A stretch of DNA of 64,000 bases from assembly GCF_025244925.1 (NCBI RefSeq), contig NZ_CP104275.1, positions 3,100,001 through 3,164,000 on the forward strand. Reading direction: 5' to 3'. The translations under genes were made by a program, and so were the position numbers. The notes beneath the pieces are model-generated. The model made no database searches and was not told the origin of the DNA. It saw nothing but the letters and a program-made list of their open reading frames with translations. Origin of the DNA: Arthrobacter zhaoxinii. GTDB lineage: Bacteria; Actinomycetota; Actinomycetes; Actinomycetales; Micrococcaceae. Shown here in pieces: positions 8,723 to 17,629 of the stretch (position 1 is its first letter; every line of letters starts with the position of its first letter).

Positions 8723-10285
8723 GTGGACCTGGATTTCCAGCTCGATTACCGCGCCCTGTCCCAGTCCGCTCCGTCGGGGTATTTCGTCACCCTGGCGGAC
8801 GGTACGGTGGTGGACGCCAACGGCACGGCACTACGGTGGATCGGCAAGACCCTGGAAGAGGTCCGCGGCACCAGCCTGTTGAAGCTGCTGCCCGTGGGCG
8901 ACCGGATTGTGTACACCACCCATGCAATGCCTCAGTTGCAGCTGAACTCGGCGTTCGCCGAACTTGCCGTCGACCTCCTGGGGCCGGACGGCCAGCGCAT
9001 CCCGGTCCTGCTCTCCGCCACGCGCTCACCCGCCGCCGACGGGCGGCCGGTGCTCGACCAGGTGGTTGCGTTCTACGCCCACGAGCGCCGGTTGTATGAG
9101 CGGGACCTGATTTCCGCTCTGCGCACCGCCGAGGACGCCGAGGCCGCCCGTGCCGAGGCGGAAGCCAGCCTCACCGCGCAGGCAGTGGTGCTGCAGGAAA
9201 AGGACGTGGTGCTGCAGGCCTCGCTGCTCGAGAGCCTGCGGAAGGAGTCGATGCTCGAGACCATCCTGAATACGGTTCGGGTAGGCGTGGTGGTTATTGG
9301 CGAGGACGGCCGGCGCATCCTGACCAACTCACGCCAGATCCTCCACGAACGCCTGGCCCGGCCTACCTACACCATCAATCCAACTGAAGCCGAGATGCTG
9401 ATCTTCGGGCCGGACCGAACCACCCTGATCCCGATGGGACGGCGTCCGGTGCAGCGGGCCATCCTGGGCGAGTCCTTTTCAGACCAGCTGGTCTGGTACG
9501 GGAGCGGTGAGGAACAAAAGGCGCTGAGCGTCTCGGCCCGCTCCGTGAAGGGCGACGGCGACGCCTTCCGCGGCTCCGTGATCGCCTACAGCGACGTCAC
9601 CGGGCTCGTCAACGCCGTAGCGGCCAAGGACGACTTCGTGGCCAATGTGTCCCACGAGCTGCGCACACCGCTGACGTCGATCATGGGTTATCTGGAACTG
9701 GCACTGGACGAAGAAGACGTCATTCCGGCGTATGTGGCCTCCTCGCTGAAGGTCGCCCAGCGGAATTCCGAGAAACTCCTGCACCTGGTTTCGGATCTGC
9801 TGTCCGCCGCGGCCGGATCCGCCCACGTACAGCAGGAAGTCACAGACCTCAGCGAACTGATCCGGGCCGGCATCACCTCCGCCGCGCCTCGCGCCGAAAT
9901 CAACTGCGTGACCATTGTCGCCGAGGTCCCCGAGACCCTGCCCGCCCTGGTGGACCCCAAGCGCATCTCCCAGGTGCTGGACAACCTGCTTTCCAACGCG
10001 GTGAAGTACTCGCCCGACGGCGGCCGGGTGACGGTCAGCGCGTGGCGCAGCGAGGACGGGGCGACCGTCCTTCAGGTGGCGGACTCCGGGATCGGCATGA
10101 CCGAAGCCGAGCAGTCCGAGGTCTTCACCAAGTTCTTCCGCTCGGGTACCGCGCGTCGGGCGCAGATCCCCGGCGTCGGGCTGGGCCTGGTCATCACCAA
10201 ACGCATTGTGGAGGAACACGGCGGCACCATCGCCATGCAGAGTGAGGCCGGCAAGGGCACTGTCTTTACGGTCACACTGCCCTGA
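8723..10285 (+). CDS. PAS-domain sensor histidine kinase, partner of RsbQ-like hydrolase
   Basis: A 520-residue histidine kinase that appears cytoplasmic, with no signal peptide or membrane segment. An N-terminal PAS domain (about 8-115, YFVTLADGTVVDANGTAL) leads to a coiled coil rich in Ala/Glu (about 120-190), a second PAS-like region (about 190-300), HisKA with NVSHELRTPLTS (phosphorylated His311), and HATPase_c with N-, G1- (DSGIGM) and G2-type (GVGLGLVITKRI) boxes. The start is GTG 8723, 7 bases after the hydrolase stop. An upstream ATG in frame would lie inside that gene. No response regulator is adjacent, so it is an orphan kinase. Confidence 0.88.
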   Translation: MDLDFQLDYRALSQSAPSGYFVTLADGTVVDANGTALRWIGKTLEEVRGTSLLKLLPVGDRIVYTTHAMPQLQLNSAFAELAVDLLGPDGQRIPVLLSATRSPAADGRPVLDQVVAFYAHERRLYERDLISALRTAEDAEAARAEAEASLTAQAVVLQEKDVVLQASLLESLRKESMLETILNTVRVGVVVIGEDGRRILTNSRQILHERLARPTYTINPTEAEMLIFGPDRTTLIPMGRRPVQRAILGESFSDQLVWYGSGEEQKALSVSARSVKGDGDAFRGSVIAYSDVTGLVNAVAAKDDFVANVSHELRTPLTSIMGYLELALDEEDVIPAYVASSLKVAQRNSEKLLHLVSDLLSAAAGSAHVQQEVTDLSELIRAGITSAAPRAEINCVTIVAEVPETLPALVDPKRISQVLDNLLSNAVKYSPDGGRVTVSAWRSEDGATVLQVADSGIGMTEAEQSEVFTKFFRSGTARRAQIPGVGLGLVITKRIVEEHGGTIAMQSEAGKGTVFTVTLP

Positions 10286-10413
10286 TCCGGCTTGCATTTG
10301 CGCGGATTTTGAGGCCAAAAGCGCTTTGTGCCATTATCCGAAAGGTAAAAGTCCCTCCCCGCGTGCGCGCACCCGGTGAGGGCAGGAAGCTGCTTCCCGC
10401 AGCAATGCGTTGA

Positions 10414-10905
10414 ATGGATTTTTCGGTAATGGCAGAAACCAGCAAGGTGCGCGCAATCGTCCGCCGTCTGGGCTCTTTTTCAGCAGTCGGCGCCGTCGCC
10501 TTCGTGGTTGACGTAGGCCTGTTTAATATTCTCTCTGCCACGCTGGTGCCCGACCAGCCGATCGTAGCCAAGACCATTTCCGTACTCGCGGCCACCACTG
10601 TTTCGTGGCTGGGCAGCCGGTACCTGACCTTCCGGAAGCTGCGCACCCGGAGCATCCGCAGCGAGACGCTGCTTTTCGCCCTGACCAATCTGGTGGGACT
10701 GCTCATTTCCACGGGCTGCCTGTACATCTCGCACTACGTGCTGGATTTCCGCAGCACCTTTGCGGACAACATTTCGGGCAACGTGGTGGGCATCGCCCTG
10801 GGCAATATCTTCCGCTACTTCGCGTACCGGTACGTGGTGTTTAACGGGCCGAGCGACCGCGCGGGGCAACCGGAAACGGAACCGGAAAGCACCCGCGCGG
10901 CCTAG
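10414..10905 (+). CDS. GtrA family membrane protein
   Basis: A 163-residue protein with four hydrophobic segments and the GtrA pattern: GSFSAVGAVAFVVDVGLF near the N-terminus and GNIFRYFAYRYVVF near the C-terminus. Family members are thought to help move polyprenyl-linked sugars across the membrane for cell-wall or surface glycan synthesis. No glycosyltransferase is adjacent. The start could also be the ATG at 10429; neither has a clear ribosome binding site. Confidence 0.85.
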   Translation: MDFSVMAETSKVRAIVRRLGSFSAVGAVAFVVDVGLFNILSATLVPDQPIVAKTISVLAATTVSWLGSRYLTFRKLRTRSIRSETLLFALTNLVGLLISTGCLYISHYVLDFRSTFADNISGNVVGIALGNIFRYFAYRYVVFNGPSDRAGQPETEPESTRAA

Positions 10906-10920
10906 CCGCTTCCGCGCGGG
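10892..10920. terminator. Bidirectional hairpin between gtrA and aldehyde dehydrogenase
   Basis: CCCGCGCGG at 10892-10900 pairs exactly with CCGCGCGGG at 10912-10920, leaving an 11-base loop that contains the gtrA stop codon. The two flanking genes converge here with only 16 bases between them. Confidence 0.55.
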
Positions 10921-10921
10921 G

Positions 10922-12301
10922 TTACTTCTTCTGCGGGGTGCGGATCAGCTTCTTGTTGACGAACTCGGCCATGCCGAACCGGCCCAGCTCGCGGCCGACG
11001 CCGGAGCGCTTGACGCCGCCGAAGGGCAGGTCCTCCTGCGTGCCGGAGGTGCCGTTGATCCAGACCATGCCGCTTTCCAGCTGGTCGGCTACGTTCAGGG
11101 CGCGGTTTTCGTCGGTGCTGAACACCGCGCCGCCGAGGCCGAACGGGGAGTTGTTGGCCAGTTCAATGGCTTCTTCCTCGCTGGAGACCTTGTAGATGAC
11201 GGCCGCGGGGCCGAACAGCTCTTCGGAGAACGCCCGCATTTCGGGCGTGACGTCGGTCAGGACGGTGGGCTGCACATAGGCGCCCGGGCCGTCGATCAGG
11301 CTGCCGCCGGTGTGCAGGGTGGCGCCCTTGTCCACGGCATCGCGGATCTGCTCCACCAGGCCGTCGGCTGCTGCCTGCGTGGAGAGCGGACCGAACCGGG
11401 TTTCCGGCTGGAGCGGGTCGCCGGGCTCAATGGCGGCCATCCGCGCGGTGAACTTCTCCACGAAGTCGTCGTAGAGGTCCTCCATCACAATGAAGCGCTT
11501 GGCGGCGTTGCAGGCCTGCCCGCCGTTGCCCATCCGGCCGATTACTGCGGCCTTGACCGTGGTGTCCAGGTCCTCGGTGTCCAGGACGATGAACGGATCG
11601 CTGCCGCCGAGTTCCAGCACGTACTTCTTCAGGTTCCGGCCGGCGACCTCGGCGACGGCGGACCCTGCCCGCTCGGAACCGGTCAGGGAAACGCCCTGGA
11701 TCCGCGGATCGGCGATGATGTCCGCAGCCTGCTCGTTGGTGGCGAACAGGTTGATGTAGGCACCCTCGGGGACTCCGGCGTCGGCGAAGATCTGTGCCAT
11801 CGCCAGGGCGGACTGCGGGCAGTTGTTGGCGTGCTTGAGCAGCACCGTGTTGCCCAGCATCAGGTTCGGACCGGCGAAGCGGGCCACCTGGTAGTACGGG
11901 TAGTTCCAGGGCATGATGCCCAGCAGGGCGCCCACGGGCTCGGTGCGGACCACGGCGTTGCCGCCGCCCTTGACGTCGAGCTGCTCGTCCGCCATGAAGC
12001 CGGGGCCCTGGGTGGCGTAGTACTCGTAGATGTTGGCGGAGAGGGCAACCTCGCTCTTCGCCTCGCGCAGCGGCTTGCCCATTTCCAGGGCAATCAGCTT
12101 GGCGAGCTCGTCGGCACGCTCCCGGTACAGTTCCGCAACGCGGGTGATGACCTTGGTGCGGTTTTCCACGGGCTCGTTCCGCCAGCTGGCGAAGGCCTCG
12201 TGTGCTGCAGTGACGGCCTGGTTGATTTCGGCGTCGGTGGCTTCAGCGAATTCCTGAAGGGTTTCTCCGGTGGCTGGATTTACGCTCTTGTAAGCACTCA
12301 T
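10922..12301 (-). CDS. NAD(P)-dependent aldehyde dehydrogenase, succinate-semialdehyde type
   Basis: A 459-residue aldehyde dehydrogenase. It has the N-terminal [10 protein letters not shown] typical of succinate-semialdehyde dehydrogenases, the glutamate motif [12 protein letters not shown], the catalytic cysteine in [10 protein letters not shown], and the C-terminal [10 protein letters not shown]. Length and motifs fit the GabD/Sad group, which oxidises succinate semialdehyde to succinate; substrate is inferred. ATG 12301 gives the usual N-terminus. A GTG at 12310 has better spacing to GGGAG and would add three residues. An inverted repeat lies just upstream. Confidence 0.87.
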   Translation of the reverse strand: MSAYKSVNPATGETLQEFAEATDAEINQAVTAAHEAFASWRNEPVENRTKVITRVAELYRERADELAKLIALEMGKPLREAKSEVALSANIYEYYATQGPGFMADEQLDVKGGGNAVVRTEPVGALLGIMPWNYPYYQVARFAGPNLMLGNTVLLKHANNCPQSALAMAQIFADAGVPEGAYINLFATNEQAADIIADPRIQGVSLTGSERAGSAVAEVAGRNLKKYVLELGGSDPFIVLDTEDLDTTVKAAVIGRMGNGGQACNAAKRFIVMEDLYDDFVEKFTARMAAIEPGDPLQPETRFGPLSTQAAADGLVEQIRDAVDKGATLHTGGSLIDGPGAYVQPTVLTDVTPEMRAFSEELFGPAAVIYKVSSEEEAIELANNSPFGLGGAVFSTDENRALNVADQLESGMVWINGTSGTQEDLPFGGVKRSGVGRELGRFGMAEFVNKKLIRTPQKK

Positions 12302-12315
12302 ATTGGCCACGCTAC

Positions 12316-12354
12316 TCCCGTAAATCGGGTCTGCAAAAGCCTGGAATTACGGGA
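12316..12354. promoter_or_regulatory. Inverted repeat upstream of the aldehyde dehydrogenase
   Basis: TCCCGTAA (12316-12323) and TTACGGGA (12347-12354) are exact inverted copies, 23 bases apart, starting about 15 bases before the aldehyde dehydrogenase ATG. The near arm overlaps the likely ribosome binding site. It could be an operator or a leader hairpin. Confidence 0.35.
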
Positions 12355-12445
12355 CTAAATCCGCCTCAGCGCTTGTTGTAGGGCAGCCGCGGACAATCGC
12401 CGGAAGGCGGCCGGGAAGGGTGCAACCAGGCCGGTCGCCAGTCCG

Positions 12446-13210
12446 TCACCGGCGCAGGCGTGCTTTCCAGAACCTCGGGCGCGGCCAGCCCTGGGCCGAG
12501 CTGCGGCGGTCCTCCGTGCGGGGGCGCCGGCTGAGCCGGACACTGAATTCCCCGGGTCCGGGCAGCCGCCAGCCGCGCCGGCGGGCTACGGTGCACAGCA
12601 CGGCGCAGGTGCCGATGGCCACGCCCATGCCCACGTTCTGCAGGCCCAGCTGGTAGAGGATCACCATTTCGACGGCGGCCACCAGCGCGCCCGTGGCGTA
12701 CAGGGTGTTGCCGCCGAAGATGGCCGGCACCCGGCCCACCACGATGTCGCGGATCATGCCGCCGCCCACGGCGGTGACAACACCGATCAGGATGGCCGGG
12801 AGCCATTCGAGCCCCAGTCCCAGCGCCTTGGCCGTGCCGGTGGCGGCCCAGCAGCCCAGCGCGAAGGCGTCGATCACGATGAGGAACCGGTTGGCCCACT
12901 TGCCCTTGAGCTCAATGGCATAGGCAATGGCGGCCCCGGCGATGGCCGCAAAGAGATAGGCGGGGTTTGTCAGCGCTACGGGCGTGCCGGCCTGCAGGAG
13001 GGTGTCACGCAGCACACCGCCGCCCAATGCAGAGGTGAGGGCGAGGACCAGGAAGCCCACCGGGTCCATCCGCAGCTGCCGCGCCACGGCGCCGCCGAGG
13101 ACGCCGTTCGCCAGCACACCGGCGAGGTCGACGGCGTCGAACACCGCACTCGGGTCGAAAAGATCCACGCCGCTCCTGCTGTTTCCGTTGCCCGTTCTGC
13201 CGCCGCCCAT
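12446..13210 (-). CDS. TRIC-like (UPF0126) membrane protein
   Basis: A 254-residue protein made of two UPF0126 repeats, each of three membrane segments. Each repeat carries the diagnostic glycine-rich turn, GGGVLRDTLL (about 65) and GGGMIRDIVVG (about 150). The family is related to trimeric intracellular cation channels; the bacterial role is not settled. The C-terminal 45 residues are basic and poorly conserved-looking, and a stop 80 bases earlier would leave the domains intact. Confidence 0.85.
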   Translation of the reverse strand: MGGGRTGNGNSRSGVDLFDPSAVFDAVDLAGVLANGVLGGAVARQLRMDPVGFLVLALTSALGGGVLRDTLLQAGTPVALTNPAYLFAAIAGAAIAYAIELKGKWANRFLIVIDAFALGCWAATGTAKALGLGLEWLPAILIGVVTAVGGGMIRDIVVGRVPAIFGGNTLYATGALVAAVEMVILYQLGLQNVGMGVAIGTCAVLCTVARRRGWRLPGPGEFSVRLSRRPRTEDRRSSAQGWPRPRFWKARLRR

Positions 13211-13292
13211 TCTACGTGGCTAGCGCGGGGACACCGCCATCAGCAGGTAGCGGCCCACCGTCCTGGCTGCCGGGATTTGCCCGGCCCGTCGG

Positions 13293-13583
13293 TCAGCTGT
13301 CGTCCCCCTGGGGATACTCGTCGTCGTTCCCGGGGACGTCCGCTTTCTGTTCCAGGATGTCCGCTTCGGACCCCTCGGGATGGACCGGGCCCTCGGGCCC
13401 GGCGTCCCCGGTGCCTGGAACTGCTGGAATCTCCTGCTCAATGCCGTCTGCCTCGGAACCGTCGCGGTGGACTTCTCCGGCCGGGCCGGCATCGCCGGCG
13501 CCGGGAACCGCGGGCAGTGACTGCTCCGCCCTGTCGGCCTCCGAACCGTCGGGAAGAACCGGTGGGTCAGCGTCCTTGCGCAT
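13293..13583 (-). CDS. Small acidic repeat protein, function unknown
   Basis: A 96-residue protein very rich in Asp, Glu, Gly and Pro, with no hydrophobic segment. It is built of about three 29-residue repeats, each opening with GSEAD, then EQ, then PAVPG and GDAGP. A good ribosome binding site (GGAGG, 7-base spacer) precedes the ATG, so I believe it is translated. It is probably disordered. The neighbours (TRIC-like protein, glucose dehydrogenase) give no clue to function. Confidence 0.7.
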   Translation of the reverse strand: MRKDADPPVLPDGSEADRAEQSLPAVPGAGDAGPAGEVHRDGSEADGIEQEIPAVPGTGDAGPEGPVHPEGSEADILEQKADVPGNDDEYPQGDDS

Positions 13584-13683
13584 GTGCGTGCCTCCAATGC
13601 GGGTTGCCGTGGCCGCCGCGGGCGGCTTCAGTCTCTTCTGTTTATCACCGAAGCCGCCCGGTAGAAATACCCCGTCGAACCCT

Positions 13684-14733
13684 CTAGGAGTCCTGCAGGT
13701 CCAGCACTACCTTGATGTCGCCGTCGCGGTCCTCGCAGGCCTGTGCATAGTCCGCCAGCGGAACGCGGCGGGAGATCAGCTGCTCCAGCCAGCGGGCGTC
13801 GCTCTTGGCCAGGGCCGCAGCGGCTTTGAGGTAGTGGCGCCGGTTGGCGTTGACGGTGCCGAAGACCACGCGGTTGTCCATAACCAGGTTCAGGTTCAGT
13901 TCGCCCAGGTCCAAGGGCTGCTCGCCGCCCGGCTCGGAAACGCCGGTGAGGCAGGTGACCGAGTTCTTGGCTCCGTGCTGCAGGACGTCGCGGATTACCG
14001 TTGGCACGCCGGTGCATTCGATGATGATGTCCGGCTTGATGCCGGACTCGGGGAGGGTATCCGTGTGGAAGACGGCGCCCAGGTCCTTGGTCAGCTTCTC
14101 CTTCGGCCCGTCCTCCTCCAAATCGAAGACGTGCACTTCGAGTCCGCGCTGGACTCCGAACAAGGCACCGAGCAGTCCGACGGGGCCGGCTCCGGTGACG
14201 GCGACTACCTGCGGCCGGAAGTAGGCACGGCCGCCGATCCGGTCAATCTGCTCCCAGGCCTTGGCCAGAATGGTGGCCGGTTCCAGCAGCACGCCTACGC
14301 GTTCCAGCGAGGGTTCGAGCTTCACCATGTCCTCGGGGTCCCCGCGCCAGTATTCGCGCGCGAAACCGTCGAGCCCTTCGATGCCGTGCTCGGTGTAGGT
14401 GCCGGTCAGGCACATGTCCCACTCACCGGCGGCACAGGCCCGGCAGTTCTCGGCGCAGGGGCGGCGGACAATCCCGACCACGAGGTCTCCGGCGGCGAGG
14501 TCGGAATCCTCGGGGGCCTCGACGACGCGGCCCAGGTTCTCGTGTCCCATCACCAGGTAGTCCCGGTCCTCGGGCGCGGTGCCGAATTCGGCAGCGATAA
14601 CCTCACGGTCGGTGGCGCACAGGCCCACCGCGAGGGTCTCCACCAGCACGCTGCCCTCGGCTGCCTCCGGTTCCGGCAGGTCCCGAAGCTCCAGCGAATC
14701 CTTCTGCCCCGGGGTGATGATTAGTGCCTGCAT
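13684..14733 (-). CDS. Zinc-dependent alcohol dehydrogenase, glucose 1-dehydrogenase type
   Basis: A 349-residue medium-chain dehydrogenase. Catalytic zinc ligands fall in GLCATDRE and MGHENLGRVV. A structural zinc lobe is seen in CAENCRACAAGEWDMC, and the Rossmann motif is VTGAGPVGLLGAL. The order and spacing resemble glucose 1-dehydrogenases of the archaeal type, which oxidise glucose to gluconolactone with NAD(P). With the SMP-30 lactonase nearby a direct glucose oxidation route is possible, but this is inference. It is a single gene. Confidence 0.82.
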   Translation of the reverse strand: MQALIITPGQKDSLELRDLPEPEAAEGSVLVETLAVGLCATDREVIAAEFGTAPEDRDYLVMGHENLGRVVEAPEDSDLAAGDLVVGIVRRPCAENCRACAAGEWDMCLTGTYTEHGIEGLDGFAREYWRGDPEDMVKLEPSLERVGVLLEPATILAKAWEQIDRIGGRAYFRPQVVAVTGAGPVGLLGALFGVQRGLEVHVFDLEEDGPKEKLTKDLGAVFHTDTLPESGIKPDIIIECTGVPTVIRDVLQHGAKNSVTCLTGVSEPGGEQPLDLGELNLNLVMDNRVVFGTVNANRRHYLKAAAALAKSDARWLEQLISRRVPLADYAQACEDRDGDIKVVLDLQDS

Positions 14734-14842
14734 GTGTTTCCTTCCCGTGGCTGCCTGCTGTCTGTATCCCAGATTAGCGGCACGGCGGCAGTGCCCGGGA
14801 AACGGCTGCGGCCGGGGGCGCAGCCCGCCCGGACACAGAGAA

Positions 14843-14864
14843 GGCCTGCCCCGGAGGGCAGGCC
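14843..14864 (-). terminator. Terminator of ssrA
   Basis: GGCCTGCCC and GGGCAGGCC form a perfect 9-bp stem with a CGGA (plus-strand) loop, 8 bases beyond the tmRNA 3' end. On the minus strand it is followed by TTCTCTGTGT. Placement and structure fit an intrinsic terminator of tmRNA. Confidence 0.75.
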
Positions 14865-14871
14865 GTCAAAG

Positions 14872-15241
14872 TGGTGGAGATGGGGGGAATCGAACCCCCG
14901 TCCGGTGTTGTATTGCCAGGGCTTCTCCGGGCGCAGTATGCGTCGGATTTTCTCGGCCCCAGCCATCGTGCATACGAGTGGCTGATCCGGGCCCAGCCGT
15001 CAAAATGTCCCGAACACTCCGACGGCGGGAGTGTTCAGCAGTGGCTCTCTAAACGACGCCAGCATCCGGAGCGAGAGCAACTCCGGGCTGACGGACTACT
15101 CCGGCTGCTTAGGCAGCGAGAGCGAAGTCAGTGCGCATAGGTTTGGCACTTATTGTTTTGCAGAGAGCGTTAACGAGATAACTCTGCGTTCTCGGCCCGC
15201 TTCCCCTGGCTCAACAAACATCGTCGAAACCGATCATCCCC
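14872..15241 (-). ncRNA. ssrA: Transfer-messenger RNA (tmRNA)
   Basis: The minus strand starts GGGGATGATCGGTTTCGACG (15241 inward) and ends with the T-arm GGTTCGATTCCCCCC followed by ATCTCCACCA at 14872, with CCA encoded. These are the paired ends of the tRNA-like domain. The resume codon is GCC at 15147-15145 and the stop TAA at 15111-15109. The encoded tag reads AKPMRTDFALAA, ending in the usual ALAA degradation signal. Length is 370 bases, normal for the family. With SmpB it frees stalled ribosomes and tags the product for proteolysis. Confidence 0.96.
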
Positions 15242-15414
15242 GTATTGAATTACCAATCCAGCTGCAGTCACCGGCTGCCCCGTGCCTGCCTTACGCCCCT
15301 TTCGGGACGTCCACTGGATATAACGACGCCGGCCCGCGGATCATTCCCGCTGGATCGCAGCTTTTGATGCTCGTTTCCGATGCACCGGGAGGGACCTGCG
15401 GGCCGGCCGAATGG

Positions 15415-15711
15415 CTAGCGGCGGCGGCCGAAAATCAGGGAGGCCGCGGCCACGGCACCGGTGACGGTGTAGACGGCAGGCCAGGCACCCATCTTCTTGG
15501 CCAGCGGGTGGGACAGGCCGAAGGCGGCCACGTAACCGGCGGTCAGGGCCGCTGCGGTGCCCGTTCCGGCGTCGCGCTTCCAGAGGGCAAACGCACCGGC
15601 GCCTGCGGCGGCGAGCACCGCCCCGCCCAGCTGGCGGTTACCCGTGGAACGTGCGGTCTTGTAGCCGCCGATCAGGCCGGCGGTGGTGATCAGGGGGGTC
15701 AGCAGGGACAA
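15415..15711 (-). CDS. Small membrane protein, function unknown
   Basis: A 98-residue, alanine- and glycine-rich protein with about three hydrophobic segments and a basic C-terminal tail FGRRR. AGGAG lies just upstream of the ATG on the minus strand. I do not recognise a named domain. It lies upstream of ssrA on the same strand, separated by about 170 bases. Confidence 0.7.
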   Translation of the reverse strand: MSLLTPLITTAGLIGGYKTARSTGNRQLGGAVLAAAGAGAFALWKRDAGTGTAAALTAGYVAAFGLSHPLAKKMGAWPAVYTVTGAVAAASLIFGRRR

Positions 15712-15858
15712 GGTTTTCTCCTCAAGTAGGCAACAGACCCAGCTTATGCCGGGCCCGACGGAGCCGTCTAAGCAAGCACCGTTGGCGGCTGTGGGGGTGC
15801 CCTGCCGCAGCCGTCATAGACTGGTCCTCCCCAGGAACAGCCCTGTGAGCGGAGGACC

Positions 15859-16521
15859 GTGCCAGATTCCCTGACGACTTTGACGGAGCTGAAAAACCGG
15901 CTCTCGGCGTTGACTGAGCGGCAGGCAGGAACCGTGATCGTCGGTGTCGCCGGTGCCCCGGGCGCCGGGAAGACCACCCTGGTGGAAGCACTGGTCCGCG
16001 AACTGAACGGCGCTTCGGACGACGCCGAGACGCAGCAGTTTGCCCATGTACCCATGGACGGCTTTCACCTCTCGGACCGGGAGCTGGCCCGGCAGGGCCT
16101 GCTGGCGCGTAAGGGAGCCCCGGAAACCTTCGATGCCTGCGGCTATGCGGCGCTCCTCGAGCGTCTCCGCGCCCCGCGGAGCACGGTGGTGTATGCCCCC
16201 GGTTTTGAACGGACGCTCGAGCAGCCGCTGGCCGGCGACATTCCGGTGTTCCCGGCGGCGAAAGTGATCCTGACCGAGGGGAACTATCTGCTGCTGGACC
16301 GGCCTCAGTGGCAGGAGGTCCGGTCCCGGTGCTCGGAGGTCTGGTACTGCGAGCCTGACGATGAGCTGCGCGTGCGGCGACTGGTGGAACGGCACGTGCG
16401 GTTCGGCAAGGCGCGGGACCGGGCCGCTGCCTGGGTCCGCGACGTGGACGAACCCAACGCCCGGCTGGTGCAGGGGTCCAGGGAACGCGCCGACGTCGTG
16501 ATCCGCATGCCCTGGGCCTGA
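15859..16521 (+). CDS. P-loop nucleoside/sugar kinase family protein
   Basis: A 220-residue kinase of the uridine kinase/pantothenate kinase-like P-loop group. Walker A is GVAGAPGAGKTTL (about 33-45), followed by the DGFHLSDREL motif that positions substrate and the TEGNYLLLDRPQW segment; DDELRVRRLVERHV forms the lid. Members phosphorylate nucleosides, pantothenate or fructose, and the substrate cannot be fixed here. The start is GTG 15859, 3 bases after GGAGG. It precedes the SMP-30 gene on the same strand but is separated by 134 bases. Confidence 0.83.
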   Translation: MPDSLTTLTELKNRLSALTERQAGTVIVGVAGAPGAGKTTLVEALVRELNGASDDAETQQFAHVPMDGFHLSDRELARQGLLARKGAPETFDACGYAALLERLRAPRSTVVYAPGFERTLEQPLAGDIPVFPAAKVILTEGNYLLLDRPQWQEVRSRCSEVWYCEPDDELRVRRLVERHVRFGKARDRAAAWVRDVDEPNARLVQGSRERADVVIRMPWA

Positions 16522-16655
16522 CCGCCCCGGAGCAGGCCGGCACGGAAAACCGGCGCGGGCTTTGGGCCGCCGCCCCTGCCTCGCGTATAAAAGGACGCAG
16601 ACTGCAAGGACGGAAACGGGCCCTCGATGAGCCGCCCTCATAAGGAGACACAAGC

Positions 16656-17576
16656 ATGGACGCACGCCCCTCGATACTGCTGGAAGACGGAGCCTCGCTG
16701 GAGCAGGTGGGTACGGGCGCGGTCTGGGCCGAAGGTCCCACCTGGATTCCGGAGCGCAACGCCGTGCGGTACAGCGACGTGCGGTCCAACCGGATCCTCG
16801 AATACAGCGAAACCACCGGCGAGCTAAGCGTTTACGGTGCCGACGTGGAGTTCACCAACGGCCGGGCTCTGGACTCGGACGGCTCCGTGGTGCAGTGCTC
16901 GCACGGACGCCGGGCCGTCGAACGGGACCGCAACGGCAGCGTGGAAACCCTGGTGGACCGCTTCGGCGACGTCCGCTTCAACTCGCCCAACGACGTCGTG
17001 GTGAAATCCGACGGCACCATCTGGTTCTCGGATCCCTCCTACGGCATCGACAACCCGGCCGAAGGCCACCCCGGCGAGCTGGAGTACGGCGACCGGTACG
17101 TGTTCCGCTTCGACCCGGCCAGCGGGGACCTCACTGCGGTGATTACCGACATCATGGCCCCCAACGGTCTGGCGTTCTCTCCTGACGAGTCCGTCCTGTA
17201 CGTCTCGGATACCGCGGAGGAGGCCGTTTCCCCTCACGGCCCGGCGCAGTCCGACGGCAATCCGATCCGTGCCTACGACGTCGTCGAGGGCCGGCAGGCG
17301 AAGAACGGCCGGGTGTTCGTGCGGGTTGGCCCCGGCGTGCCCGACGGATTCCGGGTGGATACGGACGGGAACATCTGGTCCTCCGGCGGCGACGGCGTGC
17401 GGGTCTTCTCTCCGGCCGGCGAGCTGCTCGAACACATCCCGGTGCCCGAAACCGTCAGCAACGTCTGCTTCGGCGGGCAGGACGGCCGGACGCTCTACAT
17501 GACCGCGACCACCGGCCTGTACCGGATCCGCACCACGGCCAGCGACGCCGCGGCCGCCCTGCGCGCGGACCGGTAA
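16656..17576 (+). CDS. SMP-30/gluconolactonase family protein
   Basis: A 306-residue six-bladed propeller hydrolase of the SMP-30/LRE family. Metal-binding positions are expected at WAEGPTW (Glu about 22), NSPNDVV (about 110), MAPNGLAFSPDESVLYVSDT (about 168-187) and VPDGFRVDTDGNIW (about 228); all are present. Enzymes of this family open sugar lactones to the acids. AAGGAG lies 8 bases before the ATG, and a TATAAA box is seen around 16587. It leads the glycerate/sugar-acid gene group. Confidence 0.87.
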   Translation: MDARPSILLEDGASLEQVGTGAVWAEGPTWIPERNAVRYSDVRSNRILEYSETTGELSVYGADVEFTNGRALDSDGSVVQCSHGRRAVERDRNGSVETLVDRFGDVRFNSPNDVVVKSDGTIWFSDPSYGIDNPAEGHPGELEYGDRYVFRFDPASGDLTAVITDIMAPNGLAFSPDESVLYVSDTAEEAVSPHGPAQSDGNPIRAYDVVEGRQAKNGRVFVRVGPGVPDGFRVDTDGNIWSSGGDGVRVFSPAGELLEHIPVPETVSNVCFGGQDGRTLYMTATTGLYRIRTTASDAAAALRADR

Positions 17577-17629
17577 GGGGCGACGGCGGCGCAGACCGGG
17601 CAGCCGTTCGCCCGCTCTAGACTGGGGAT

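Noticed and set aside
13216..14724. 502-codon open frame on the + strand
   Set aside because: It is antisense to the glucose dehydrogenase-like gene and the acidic repeat gene. Composition is shadow-like and it has no family motif.
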